A stretch of 64,000 nt of DNA from CALZKI01 sp045124055. GTDB lineage: Bacteria; Bacillota; Clostridia; Lachnospirales; Lachnospiraceae. The notes below the pieces were generated by a model. It searched no databases. It was not told where the DNA came from and worked only from the letters and a program-made list of their open reading frames with translations. Shown in pieces: positions 27,241 through 36,750 of the stretch (the first letter of the stretch is position 1; the number at the start of each line of letters is the position of its first letter). Both the position numbers and the translations under genes were made by a program. Location of the stretch: positions 57,120 through 121,119 of the forward strand of contig JBGVKZ010000049.1 of NCBI GenBank assembly GCA_045124055.1, written 5' to 3'.

Positions 27241-28020
27241 ATGGCACAAGGAAAAGTTGAAATCTGTGGTGTAAACACCTCAAAACTCCCTTTACTAAAG
27301 ACACAGGAAAAAGAAGCATTATTTTATCAAATCGAGGCTGGGGATATGAAAGCCCGTGAAAAATATATTGAAGGAAATTTAAGATTGGTTTTAAGTGTCA
27401 TCAAACGTTTTTCTTCTTCCAGTGAAAATGTAGATGATTTATTCCAAATAGGCTGTATTGGACTTATTAAAGCCATAGATAATTTTGACAGTTCTCTAAA
27501 TGTAAAATTTTCCACTTATGCCGTTCCAATGATTCAAGGGGAAATCCGAAGACATTTGAGAGACAACAACACCATTCGTGTTTCTCGCTCTATTAAAGAC
27601 ACCGCTTATAAAGTAATCTATACCAAAGAAGAATTAATGAAACGTTCTATGAAAGAACCAACTATCGAAGAAATTTCCAAAGAAATAGGCATCTCTAAGG
27701 AAGATATCATTTATGCATTAGATGCCATTCAAAATCCAATGAGTTTATATGACCCTATCTATACTGATGGCGGAGACACTTTATATGTGATGGACCAGGT
27801 GAGTGACAAAAAAAACAAGGAAGAAACCTGGATCGAACACATTTCTTTAAACGAGGCAATTAAACGACTAAATGAACGTGAAAAAGAAATCATCACATTA
27901 CGCTTCTTTGAAGGAAAAACGCAAATGGAAGTAGCCAATTTAATTGGCATTTCTCAGGCACAGGTATCGAGATTGGAAAAAAATGCCCTTAGAATTATGC
28001 GAAATTATTTGACAGATTAA
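27241..28020 (+). CDS. sigG: forespore sigma factor SigG
   Basis: SigG directs late forespore transcription during endospore formation. The 259-residue length is normal. The N-terminal KVEICGVNTSKLPLL is a SigG hallmark. Region 2 (GNLRLVLSVIKRF, DDLFQIGCIGLIKAIDNFD, FSTYAVPMIQGEIRRHLRD), region 3 and region 4 (REKEIITLRFFEGKTQMEVANLIGISQAQVSRLE) are complete. GGAGG lies 5 bases before the ATG. Unlike nearly all genes around it, it reads rightward, and it is separated from sigE by about 9.7 kb. Confidence 0.95.
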   Translation: MAQGKVEICGVNTSKLPLLKTQEKEALFYQIEAGDMKAREKYIEGNLRLVLSVIKRFSSSSENVDDLFQIGCIGLIKAIDNFDSSLNVKFSTYAVPMIQGEIRRHLRDNNTIRVSRSIKDTAYKVIYTKEELMKRSMKEPTIEEISKEIGISKEDIIYALDAIQNPMSLYDPIYTDGGDTLYVMDQVSDKKNKEETWIEHISLNEAIKRLNEREKEIITLRFFEGKTQMEVANLIGISQAQVSRLEKNALRIMRNYLTD

Positions 28021-28037
28021 GGTAATGTTTCGTAAGC

Positions 28038-28070
28038 AAAAGAGGTTTTGGCATACACCAAAACCTCTTT
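28038..28070. terminator. bidirectional terminator between sigG and the chemotaxis receptor
   Basis: A 13-bp perfect stem (28038-28050 with 28058-28070) around CATACAC, with T-runs after it in both directions. Confidence 0.85.
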
Positions 28071-28082
28071 CTTATCACAAAA

Positions 28083-29807
28083 TTACTCTAATTTAAATTT
28101 ACCTACTTCTTCTGCCAAATCATCAGCAACCTCTTTATTAGAATGAGCCATATTCTCAATGGTTTCAATACTTGCTGATAATTCTGTACTTGTAGTTGCT
28201 ACATTCATTGTGCCTCTTGCACTTTCTTCCATAGCACTTGTAACCGCTTCCACAGATTCTCGAATGCTACCTGTTATCTTTTCAATATTTTCAGACTGGG
28301 CAGCAAAGTTTTCCATTAATTCATGAATCTTTTCTGCATCATGGTAATATTCCTTACCAGTGTTCAGAAGTTTACTATAACCTTCCATAGTAACTTCTTC
28401 CATAAACTTGAGCATATTTTCTGATTCTTTTGCCAGTTCTTCTACCGCCAAAATTACATTCGTACTTACTTCCTGAATTCTTGTAGCCGCACTTGCTGAA
28501 TCAGAAGCCAATTTACCGATTTCCCCGGCTACAACCGCAAAACCACGTCCTGCTTCACCGGCTCTTGCTGCTTCAATATTAGCATTTAAAGCAAGCATAT
28601 TTGTCTGTGCAGAAATACTTAAAATATTTTCTGTTAATACCTGAATTTCTTTTACCGCCTTAGACTGATTAATCTTATCATTTACCACTTCTGAAATTAC
28701 GTTAGCTCTTTCCTGCGCTTCTTTTTGTACTTTAGAAGCTTCTTCGTAAATATCCTGAGCACGACTCTGAATATCCTGTGTCAATTCATCGCCTTCCAAG
28801 GCTTTTCCGGATACAGTACGGATTTTCTCATAAATATCACCAATGCTATCATGAATCTGGTCAAAAGAAACACTGGTTTCTTCCACTGCAGCACTCATTT
28901 CTTCCATAGTAGAAGATACATCTGTAACACCATCAGCAGAAGCCTGTAAGTTTTCTGCAATCAACTTACAAGATTCATTTAAAGAAGTTGCATTATTAGA
29001 AATCTTTAACATAATGCCACGGATATATTCCAATAACTCATTTAAGCTATTCGCCATAATTTCCATTTCATCGCCACTTTTTACAGTGAGTTTCTGGGTT
29101 AAGTCGCCTTCATTATGTACCAAATCGTAAAGTTTCATATTGACTTGTTTTACGCCTTTTGTCAACATACCAGCTACAACGTATGTTATAACGAATGCAA
29201 AAGCAAAACCAATAATAGAAAGCACCGCAATATTCACTGCCATTCCATTCAAACGTTCTGTAATACCACTAGCATCATAATCACTGGCTAAAATAGCAAC
29301 TACATTACCATTGGCATCCTTGATTGGTGCATAAGCAATAATTAAACTTCCAAATTCTTCTTCTGAAATCGTGTCGGATACATAACTTACACCTGCAAAC
29401 ACATCTGCCAAATCCGCATAAGTGTAATTGTATTCTTCTCCAATCGCACATCTACCAGATGTCTCATCTGTATCCACTCCATAATACACTTTCGTACCAT
29501 CGGTTGTTAAAGTATATAAATATTTTACGCCACATTTTTCTTGAACTTCGCGTAATGGCTCTATAATCGAATTATAAAGCTCACTGTCTTCATCTCCTGG
29601 CTGTAATTTCATTAATTTATCGGCATCAATCTCTGCCAGAGCAATTTCGGCCGCGACTTGTGCCTGTTCCCCACCCAATTCAATCAAATTGGTTCTCATT
29701 GTAATAATAGAACTTCCGCCCAGAAATCCAAAGACGATAATCATAATACCAATCACACTGACAATGATTCTCATACGAATACTGAGCTTTCTACAACGTT
29801 GTTTCAT
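28083..29807 (-). CDS. methyl-accepting chemotaxis protein
   Basis: A 574-residue transmembrane receptor that signals to CheA. The first membrane helix is about 13-35, and the extracellular sensor (about 36-190, dCache or single-Cache-like; YLYTLTTDGTKVYYGVD) comes next. The second helix is about 191-213, then HAMP and the cytoplasmic signalling coiled coil. The hairpin tip is NMLALNANIEAARAGEAGRGFAVVAGEIGKLA. The ligand cannot be read from the sequence. It lies 31 bases after the GH25 gene and ends at the shared terminator. Confidence 0.95.
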   Translation of the reverse strand: MKQRCRKLSIRMRIIVSVIGIMIIVFGFLGGSSIITMRTNLIELGGEQAQVAAEIALAEIDADKLMKLQPGDEDSELYNSIIEPLREVQEKCGVKYLYTLTTDGTKVYYGVDTDETSGRCAIGEEYNYTYADLADVFAGVSYVSDTISEEEFGSLIIAYAPIKDANGNVVAILASDYDASGITERLNGMAVNIAVLSIIGFAFAFVITYVVAGMLTKGVKQVNMKLYDLVHNEGDLTQKLTVKSGDEMEIMANSLNELLEYIRGIMLKISNNATSLNESCKLIAENLQASADGVTDVSSTMEEMSAAVEETSVSFDQIHDSIGDIYEKIRTVSGKALEGDELTQDIQSRAQDIYEEASKVQKEAQERANVISEVVNDKINQSKAVKEIQVLTENILSISAQTNMLALNANIEAARAGEAGRGFAVVAGEIGKLASDSASAATRIQEVSTNVILAVEELAKESENMLKFMEEVTMEGYSKLLNTGKEYYHDAEKIHELMENFAAQSENIEKITGSIRESVEAVTSAMEESARGTMNVATTSTELSASIETIENMAHSNKEVADDLAEEVGKFKLE

Positions 29808-29838
29808 ATTTTACCCCACCTTCTCATATAAAGTTTTC

Positions 29839-30885
29839 TTATTCAACCTCATAAAAGCTGATGTTAAGGTCTACACTCTCCTCGATACCATCTACTGTTC
29901 CTTCTTCTGTATACTGCCAGATTGTGAATTCATAAGGAAAATAAATTGGTGTATCGTAATAAGCAAACCACTTATCATATTCCTCTAACTGTTCCATATC
30001 TAACATAATAAAGAAAGTTTTTAAATTACCGTAAATCATTGGTGTATATCCGGCTTCTTTAATTCTTTCACAGAAGGCAATACAGTTCTTTGTCCACTGC
30101 TCTTTTGTCAGTTCGTCTGTTCTTGCTGTATCATAAGTAATTTCTTCAATATCAATTACGACCGGATAAGTGACATCATAACCACCAATGGCGTCCAATA
30201 CATAGTCCGCTTCTTCTATGGCTTCTTCTTCGTTGACAGCTTGTGTAAGAAAATAGACCCCAACATCAATTCCATTCTCCAACGCACCTTCCATATTTTG
30301 TTCGAAGTTTTCGTCAGTCACTAATTTTCCGCTACTGCCATAGCCACGATAACCCACACGGACCATAGCATAATCAACGCCATCATTCTTTACTTTACTC
30401 CAGTCAATATCACCCTGATACTTGGAAACATCGATACCTTTTTTTGAAGTAACCTTTCCATCATTATACGATAAAATATTATTTTCGTCTAGCTGAAAGG
30501 CTGTTTCTTCATAATTATGTGTCGCAAGATTTTCATTTAAATCAAAAAAGTGATATCTGCTATTTGCTGCCAGAACAATCTGTTCTGGATAGAGTTCACG
30601 CAAGATAGATATGGTGCTTTCCCCGGCTTCCATTTGAGTACGGATATAGGTAAGCACTTCCTCCTCTTTTGCGTCCTCACACTTTGCAATTAGTGTGTTT
30701 AATTCTTCTTCTGTATAAATTGTTTCACCTGTTGACAGCATCACACCCGTTGCCTGATTTTGCTTCTTTAAAAAGTAGGAAACTGTCACAATTAAAATTG
30801 CCACTAAAAATACAATCGTAATGGTCATCAAAGATATGGTAAACATCATTGTACTTTTTTTGACCGGTTTTCTTACTGTACTCAC
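29839..30885 (-). CDS. membrane-anchored GH25 lysozyme-like hydrolase
   Basis: A 348-residue type II membrane protein: helix at about 14-38, a linker with predicted helices, then a GH25 catalytic domain from about 149. Active-site residues are D152 in GIDVSKYQGDIDW and the DIEE motif with D245 and E247. GH25 enzymes cleave the beta-1,4 bond between N-acetylmuramic acid and N-acetylglucosamine. It follows the solute-binding fusion by 23 bases, which ties cell-wall hydrolysis to the transporter-like cluster. Confidence 0.9.
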   Translation of the reverse strand: MSTVRKPVKKSTMMFTISLMTITIVFLVAILIVTVSYFLKKQNQATGVMLSTGETIYTEEELNTLIAKCEDAKEEEVLTYIRTQMEAGESTISILRELYPEQIVLAANSRYHFFDLNENLATHNYEETAFQLDENNILSYNDGKVTSKKGIDVSKYQGDIDWSKVKNDGVDYAMVRVGYRGYGSSGKLVTDENFEQNMEGALENGIDVGVYFLTQAVNEEEAIEEADYVLDAIGGYDVTYPVVIDIEEITYDTARTDELTKEQWTKNCIAFCERIKEAGYTPMIYGNLKTFFIMLDMEQLEEYDKWFAYYDTPIYFPYEFTIWQYTEEGTVDGIEESVDLNISFYEVE

Positions 30886-30908
30886 TTAGTCATCTAACCT
30901 CTTTCGCT

Positions 30909-33227
30909 TTATCGTTTTTCACTTACATAAATTTTCACTCTGCTCTGAATAATTTCAGCTGCTGCCTGAGCAGTCTTTTCACCTGCAAAATAAGAAGCAC
31001 TTTCTTCTTCAATAATTGCCACAATATCTGTTATTTCTCTTTGTCTGTAATGGATATTTTTCAAGAAATTAATCACATACTGACATTCTTCCTCCGTAGG
31101 CTCTGAAAGAATAATTTCTTCTTCCCCTATCCAGAAATAATTTTCTTCTTCAATTACTTCTCCTGTTTCTTCACTTACCCATGTAAATGGTTCTCTAGCC
31201 TTTTGAGCTTTTTTATCCAAAGAAGATAATTTTACAGGGAAGCAACCTTCTAAATTGTCCTGATAATCATCACTTAAGAAATAGCTCACGAATTCCCAAG
31301 CTTCCTCTTTAAAAGCACTTTCTTCGCCAATCGCTAAAGTGAAATCCACAGAGGCACTGGAGCCGCTACTTCCATCTGCAGTTGGGAATCCAATATAACT
31401 TACCTGTTCTCCAAAATATCCCTGAGAATATTCTACATAGCTTTGGAAATCATAAATCCAGCCGTATCGAAGTATACTACGTCCCTCTCTCCACTGATTA
31501 TCATAAGAAATCCAGTAATCATCTTGTGCCCATAAGTCTTCTGGCTGTTCATCCGGATACTGATTTAATAATTCCAGATACTGAATGAAGGCTGGAGAAT
31601 CAAAGTTACATTCTCCTGTATTACTATCATAAAACTGTTTAAATGCCATATTGACACCATAATACATCACATTACTTCTAACTGTATCTTCCGGGAACAA
31701 GCTGACGCCTTCGCCTTTTTGTTTCATTAAGGCATTTACTTCATCATAACTCCAGCCATAGCCTTCTCCTACGTCGGAAGTTTTACCTATTAAGGTAATC
31801 GCATTAAACTGTGGAATTAATTCATACAATTTTCCTTCATATTCTCCCAGTGCAAGAATATTTTCCAGGTAATCTTCTGTTTGAATCACTTCATCTTTTT
31901 CTATAAATTCATACAAATCTGCAAATAGGCCCTTATTTGCATAAATGCTTAAATCCATATCTGATGGTGCTACCATAATATCCGGTATATTTCCTGCCAA
32001 AATATCAGAATTCATTTTTTCAATTCCTGCTTCATAATTATCTTCTTCAATATAAGCAGAATAATCTTCAATAGTAATTCTCACGTCTTCGTGAGCACGG
32101 TTAAATTCAATGACCTGCTTTTTCACATCATCAGCCAAATAGTGACAAGCCAATTTCATAATGTATTTATCTGCCACTTCTTCTGGTGGCACTTTTGTAA
32201 AGGATGCAATCTGCATCTTCCAGTCTAAATCATAAAAGGACGCCATAAACTGACCTTCATCTGTTGGGCATACATTATAAAGCCAAGAGCTTTCAAAATC
32301 AGATAAAATATAATCCATAATTTTTACCATTTCTGTATCGCCCCAGTTAAATGCCCAAATACCCACAGAGTTTGTGGCAAATATATCATATCCGCTTCCT
32401 ACACCTGAATAGTAGGAATACTGATAATAATTTCCCGGTACTTCATAGGCCTCATCTTCTATTACGCCTTTCTGAGTATCAAACAAATAGAATTTTAATT
32501 GGTCATAATCTGTACCCCAGCTTCCAACAACAAAGTTACCGTCTTGTGTTAAGTAAACATCAGAAGAATTTTCCAATGCTTTTACAGACATTCCTTTATT
32601 GCCTTCTGTATCATATGCGGTATAATTTTTTGTATCAAAAACCCATATCGTATCATTGTTATCAACCAACAAACGATTAACATAGTAATAATTACTCTCA
32701 TCAATTCCCTGGTCTTCGGTTCCACCTAATGGTACAGACCAAACTTCATTGCCTTCCTCATCTAATTGTACCAAACTATATTCTTCACGCCATATATATT
32801 CTCCTGCGGTTTCATCATAATAGTTTTCATAAGAGTAGCTTACTCCATAAATTGTACCATCATTAGCAACACATATCTGATTCATACCATAGCCACCATT
32901 GTCGTTCCAACCAGAAGGAATAATAATTCTACCAATTTCATTTCCTTCCATATCTAAGGTAATTAAATACTCCGTTGTAACACCTGTGTCTTCACTATAT
33001 TCATACATAGTTGCATAAATTTTATTGTTTTCAAACTGAACATTGTCAAAATCACTGCTCTCGTTATTTAAATTGAGGACATTATATTGATAGACAGTAT
33101 TCTTATCCTCCTCTGACATTTTGGTTTTCTCTGGTTCTTTTTCTTTTCCTTTACAACCTGTAAACGCTAAAACCATTGAAAGAGCCAATAAAAGAACAAT
33201 GCCCTTTTTCATAAATTTGTGTTTCAT
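30909..33227 (-). CDS. lipoprotein fusing a propeller-like domain to a family 1 solute-binding domain
   Basis: A 772-residue extracellular lipoprotein with lipobox FTGC (Cys25). Residues about 45-335 contain repeating beta units of propeller type (LITLDMEGNEIGRI, LVQLDEEGNEVWSV, CVANDGTIYG). Residues about 355-770 resemble sugar-binding family 1 proteins (KKQVIEFNRAHEDVRITIEDY, DILAGNIPDIMVAPSDMDL, WEFVSYFLSDDYQ). The usual binding protein is about 430 residues, so the N-terminal half is an added module. It probably serves the two sugar-type permeases at 35848-37644. The ligand is unknown. Confidence 0.82.
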   Translation of the reverse strand: MKHKFMKKGIVLLLALSMVLAFTGCKGKEKEPEKTKMSEEDKNTVYQYNVLNLNNESSDFDNVQFENNKIYATMYEYSEDTGVTTEYLITLDMEGNEIGRIIIPSGWNDNGGYGMNQICVANDGTIYGVSYSYENYYDETAGEYIWREEYSLVQLDEEGNEVWSVPLGGTEDQGIDESNYYYVNRLLVDNNDTIWVFDTKNYTAYDTEGNKGMSVKALENSSDVYLTQDGNFVVGSWGTDYDQLKFYLFDTQKGVIEDEAYEVPGNYYQYSYYSGVGSGYDIFATNSVGIWAFNWGDTEMVKIMDYILSDFESSWLYNVCPTDEGQFMASFYDLDWKMQIASFTKVPPEEVADKYIMKLACHYLADDVKKQVIEFNRAHEDVRITIEDYSAYIEEDNYEAGIEKMNSDILAGNIPDIMVAPSDMDLSIYANKGLFADLYEFIEKDEVIQTEDYLENILALGEYEGKLYELIPQFNAITLIGKTSDVGEGYGWSYDEVNALMKQKGEGVSLFPEDTVRSNVMYYGVNMAFKQFYDSNTGECNFDSPAFIQYLELLNQYPDEQPEDLWAQDDYWISYDNQWREGRSILRYGWIYDFQSYVEYSQGYFGEQVSYIGFPTADGSSGSSASVDFTLAIGEESAFKEEAWEFVSYFLSDDYQDNLEGCFPVKLSSLDKKAQKAREPFTWVSEETGEVIEEENYFWIGEEEIILSEPTEEECQYVINFLKNIHYRQREITDIVAIIEEESASYFAGEKTAQAAAEIIQSRVKIYVSEKR

Positions 33228-33230
33228 AAG

Positions 33231-34265
33231 CTATTTCCTCCCTCTAATTTTTTCCACAAGCCAATTCAGACCTCGTTTTATATTTTTAACAGGCTTTATT
33301 GTAATCACAAACAGAACAACTACACACACTAAGCATACAGTCTCCACCAATAAAAATGCAACCAAAATATTCTCATAACCTCTGGCCATATTTTCCCAAT
33401 AAGGATATACTATACCACTTTGGCTCATACATCGTTTTGCATAATCTGGTATTAGCTGAAATAGTGGAATTATCTGATATCTGGTACTTTGCTCAATGAC
33501 CACCGCATTATCCAAAGAAACCAAGGAATTTTCTTTCAAAATTTTCATACCAAACTCTTTCACAGGATTTGGTATCAGAAAATCCAGCCATTGCACACTT
33601 GCCACACTTCCGTATTGTTGTAAAGAAGAATAAAACATAAAAACAACCTGTTCCTGCGTGCCTGCTTCCTTGGCCAAATAGACATCAGATGGTTCATATA
33701 CGCCGGCTACCAGAAAGGGAATATTATTGATGGTTACGGTCATACCTGTTACGTTCGTAGCACCAAATAAATCCCATGCAGTTTCTTTATCTAAAATTAC
33801 ATAATCTCTCATTAGATAATCCTCTGAAAGATAACTGCCATCTATCATCTGAAGCGGGTGGAAATAGAAGAAATCTCCACCTACACCGATTGCCTGTGCA
33901 TTCACGGTGTTACCCGCATTTTTGAGAGTCACCGAACCATAGCCGCTGTAAGCACCCACTACCATTTTGCCGTCTTCATTTTCTGTCCCAACACTTTCTT
34001 TTTTTAAGGCTTCTTCCATCTGATAAATCATTCCATCATATAAAGAAGCATCTTCCATAAGACCTACGGGAAGATAAGCACTTATTTGTGTATATCCACC
34101 TTTTGTATCCCACCTTTTAGCTGCCGTACTATCTTGCGTAAGGTTTTTAAAATGATTACCAACTAATGTTAAAATTACGATGACAAAAATGCAAAGCAAC
34201 ATCACACCATATTTGATTTTTTTTCTAAGCGGTATCGCCTTTATTAAGTCAAAAAAACGTTTCAT
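33231..34265 (-). CDS. MacB-periplasmic-domain-like membrane protein
   Basis: A 344-residue protein with a membrane helix at about 19-38, a large extracellular domain and one C-terminal helix at about 300-325. The outer domain has the MacB/FtsX periplasmic core pattern: a GVGGDFFYFHPLQMIDGSYLSE segment, then DYVILDKETAWDLFGATNVTGMTVTINNIPFLVAGVY. A true MacB/FtsX permease has three further helices after this domain, so this is a reduced version. It is 3 bases upstream of the binding-protein gene and 18 bases after the HlyD-like gene. Confidence 0.75.
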   Translation of the reverse strand: MKRFFDLIKAIPLRKKIKYGVMLLCIFVIVILTLVGNHFKNLTQDSTAAKRWDTKGGYTQISAYLPVGLMEDASLYDGMIYQMEEALKKESVGTENEDGKMVVGAYSGYGSVTLKNAGNTVNAQAIGVGGDFFYFHPLQMIDGSYLSEDYLMRDYVILDKETAWDLFGATNVTGMTVTINNIPFLVAGVYEPSDVYLAKEAGTQEQVVFMFYSSLQQYGSVASVQWLDFLIPNPVKEFGMKILKENSLVSLDNAVVIEQSTRYQIIPLFQLIPDYAKRCMSQSGIVYPYWENMARGYENILVAFLLVETVCLVCVVVLFVITIKPVKNIKRGLNWLVEKIRGRK

Positions 34266-34283
34266 TTATATGCACCGTGCTTT

Positions 34284-35828
34284 CTAGTTATCCTGCAATC
34301 GAACCATTTGTCCTTCCTCGATTGGTTTGGTAGAAGTTGTAACTACATAAGAATATTCATAAATATCACCAGAAATGGCAGTTCTTCTATCATCACTTGC
34401 CAGAACTTCTATATCTTGTCTTACCGCATAATATCTATTACCTAGTGGGCTGGACTTTTGTTCTATTATCAAAATAAACTTACCATCTTTATCTTCTCGA
34501 ATTGCACTGTTCGGAACAGTATATTCGTAATTTGAGCTTTTCTGACCTACGGATAAAGTTAAGGTCTGTCCTGCCGTCACTTCGCCTTCTATGTTAAAGG
34601 TGAGTTTCTTACTGTTTGTAGGGTCTGTGGTATCTGGTTTAATAGAGATTAAAGTAGCTACCACATCGGAATAGTACCAACTATTACTAACTGTGCCTTT
34701 ATCCCCTACGGATAAAGCCGCTGCCTGTTTGTTGGTTACTGTAAAGCTTAAAGAATATCCCTTTCCTTCCGCCTGCATAATGGCAACGGTTTCTCCCGCC
34801 ATAATCGATTCTCCTGCCACATGACTGATGCCGGAAACTGTTCCTGCGATAGGAGCTGTAATCACACCACCTACTGCCTTTTCTTCCATTTCGGCTAATT
34901 CTGCCTTCATATCTTCAATATTCTTTTTCTGTGCCAATAAACCAATTTCTGTCTGCACATCTGTCTGCATCTGTGCCAAAGTACTTTGGGCTGCTGCAAG
35001 ATTGTTATTGGCCGTTGCTAAATTCGCATTGGTTGTATTTAACTGTTTAATCAATGCCACAATGGAATTTGCCACATAAGCCGCATCTTGTTTTGCCTTT
35101 AAATTACTCTCTGCCGTAGAAAGTGCTGCCTGATAGGTTTCTAAGGGCGTAGTATCGGTTGTGGCATCATAGTTATCCACTTTGCTCTTACAGCTATTAT
35201 ATTCTGTCTGTGCAGCACTAACAGCCGCATTTGCCATATCCGCATTGGTTGAAGCCACAGTCAAATCTGTACTGGTCGCACCAAGAGAATAGATTTGTGT
35301 TTCTAACGAAATCACCTGGTTTTGTAAATCCGTAATGGTTTTTTCAATTTCTGCTACTTTATTTTTCTGGGCCTGAACATTTGCCTGATAGGTGGCTGTA
35401 TCTGTTTCCACCCCGTTTTGCACGTTATTATAGACACTATTGGATACATTTTCACCAAGAAGGGCCTGCTTGTAAGCAAGTTCCGCTTCTTCAATCTGTG
35501 CCATTAAAGTTTCCATTTCTTCACTAACGGAATCTTCCAAGTAGAATAAGGTCTGTCCTTTTTCTACCTCATCACCATTTTTGACCGCTACACTTTTAAT
35601 CACTCTGTTTTCTTCAATAATGACACTATATGGATCTCCTACTTCCACTGTTCCTGTTCCTCTAACCTGAGAAGTAATGCTGTCTGACATAATATATTCT
35701 GTGACCACTTCCGGTAATGAGTAATTCATAATTGTATTAGAAAATAATGTCAAAATTAACATAATGGATAAAAATATTATGGCCGCTGTTTTGACCCATT
35801 CTTTTCTTTTTACTTTCTTATCTTCCAT
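34284..35828 (-). CDS. HlyD/RND-type membrane fusion adaptor
   Basis: A 514-residue protein with one N-terminal helix (about 11-32) and an extracellular adaptor structure. A lipoyl/barrel-sandwich half appears at about 55-75 (GTGTVEVGDPYSVIIEENRVIKSVAVKNGDEVEKGQ). A long alanine- and glutamine-rich coiled-coil hairpin follows (about 80-310). The second lipoyl half is GVITAPIAGTVSGISHVAGESIMAGE, then beta-barrel domains. In Gram-positive bacteria such adaptors work with MacB-type ABC exporters, which fits its neighbour at 33231. It is the third gene of the cluster. Confidence 0.85.
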   Translation of the reverse strand: MEDKKVKRKEWVKTAAIIFLSIMLILTLFSNTIMNYSLPEVVTEYIMSDSITSQVRGTGTVEVGDPYSVIIEENRVIKSVAVKNGDEVEKGQTLFYLEDSVSEEMETLMAQIEEAELAYKQALLGENVSNSVYNNVQNGVETDTATYQANVQAQKNKVAEIEKTITDLQNQVISLETQIYSLGATSTDLTVASTNADMANAAVSAAQTEYNSCKSKVDNYDATTDTTPLETYQAALSTAESNLKAKQDAAYVANSIVALIKQLNTTNANLATANNNLAAAQSTLAQMQTDVQTEIGLLAQKKNIEDMKAELAEMEEKAVGGVITAPIAGTVSGISHVAGESIMAGETVAIMQAEGKGYSLSFTVTNKQAAALSVGDKGTVSNSWYYSDVVATLISIKPDTTDPTNSKKLTFNIEGEVTAGQTLTLSVGQKSSNYEYTVPNSAIREDKDGKFILIIEQKSSPLGNRYYAVRQDIEVLASDDRRTAISGDIYEYSYVVTTSTKPIEEGQMVRLQDN

Positions 35829-35847
35829 TGTTTTTCTCCTCTCCAGA

Positions 35848-36747
35848 TTAACCCTTTATACCGCCCTGGTAGGTAATACCTTCTACCAGGTAATCCTCTC
35901 CATAGAGGAAAATCAGTAATGTAGGAATCATGTAAATTGTAGCTACTGCAAAAGCAAGTCCGATTTCGCCGGAATTAATTTGTGATAAAAATACGGACAA
36001 CGGATATTTCTCTGAATCCGATAATAAAATAAGAGGTTGTTCCACCATATTCCAATAGTCAATAAAGACTAAAATAGCTACGGAAAACAGTGAACTTTTA
36101 CAAAGCGGGACACAGATGCTCTTAAAAATCTGCCACTCATTGGCCCCATCAATCTCCGCCGCCTCCATAACCGAAGTCGGTATCCTTCGCATAAACTTCG
36201 TCAAAAGATATACAGCAAACGGTGAAAAAATGCCGGGCAGCCATATTGCCCACTTAGTATTCAAAATACCTAACCAATCAGAAACCATATAATTTGGTAC
36301 CAGGGTTACCTGATATGGCATCAGCATCAAAATGATGTAAACAAAAAATATAATCTGTTTCAATCTGCCGTTATATCTGGTAAATCCAAAGGAGGCAAGT
36401 AATGCAACAAACAACTGAAATACCACAATGGGCAAAACATATATCACTGAATTCCAGAATTTTAATAAATAGTCCGGACTTTTAAATAGCACCGTTATGT
36501 ACTGACTAAAGGATACGATATCCGGAATAAATTTCAAATTGACAGTTTCTGCCACATATACCCTTCCCCCAGCTTCTGTCGTAGAAAAAATAACACCATA
36601 ATTGGAATAAATTTCCGAAGAAGACATCAGGGAGTTTGTAATCGTTAATACAATGGGGGCCAGAAAAATTACCGCAAAAAATAACGCTACTATAAATCCA
36701 AGGAATATGCCAATTCTGTTTTTCTTTTTTTTCTTTTTCTTCAGCAT
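35848..36747 (-). CDS. sugar-type ABC permease (MalG-like)
   Basis: A 299-residue inner-membrane permease. A lysine-rich start (about nine lysines) precedes the first helix (12-34). Six helices and the EAA loop EAAEIDGANEWQIFKSICVPLCKSSLF fit MalG-type carbohydrate permeases. The extracellular loop after helix 1 is longer than usual (about 40-75). It starts 3 bases after the MalF-like gene, with GGAGG upstream. Confidence 0.88.
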   Translation of the reverse strand: MLKKKKKKKNRIGIFLGFIVALFFAVIFLAPIVLTITNSLMSSSEIYSNYGVIFSTTEAGGRVYVAETVNLKFIPDIVSFSQYITVLFKSPDYLLKFWNSVIYVLPIVVFQLFVALLASFGFTRYNGRLKQIIFFVYIILMLMPYQVTLVPNYMVSDWLGILNTKWAIWLPGIFSPFAVYLLTKFMRRIPTSVMEAAEIDGANEWQIFKSICVPLCKSSLFSVAILVFIDYWNMVEQPLILLSDSEKYPLSVFLSQINSGEIGLAFAVATIYMIPTLLIFLYGEDYLVEGITYQGGIKG

Positions 36748-36750
36748 ACC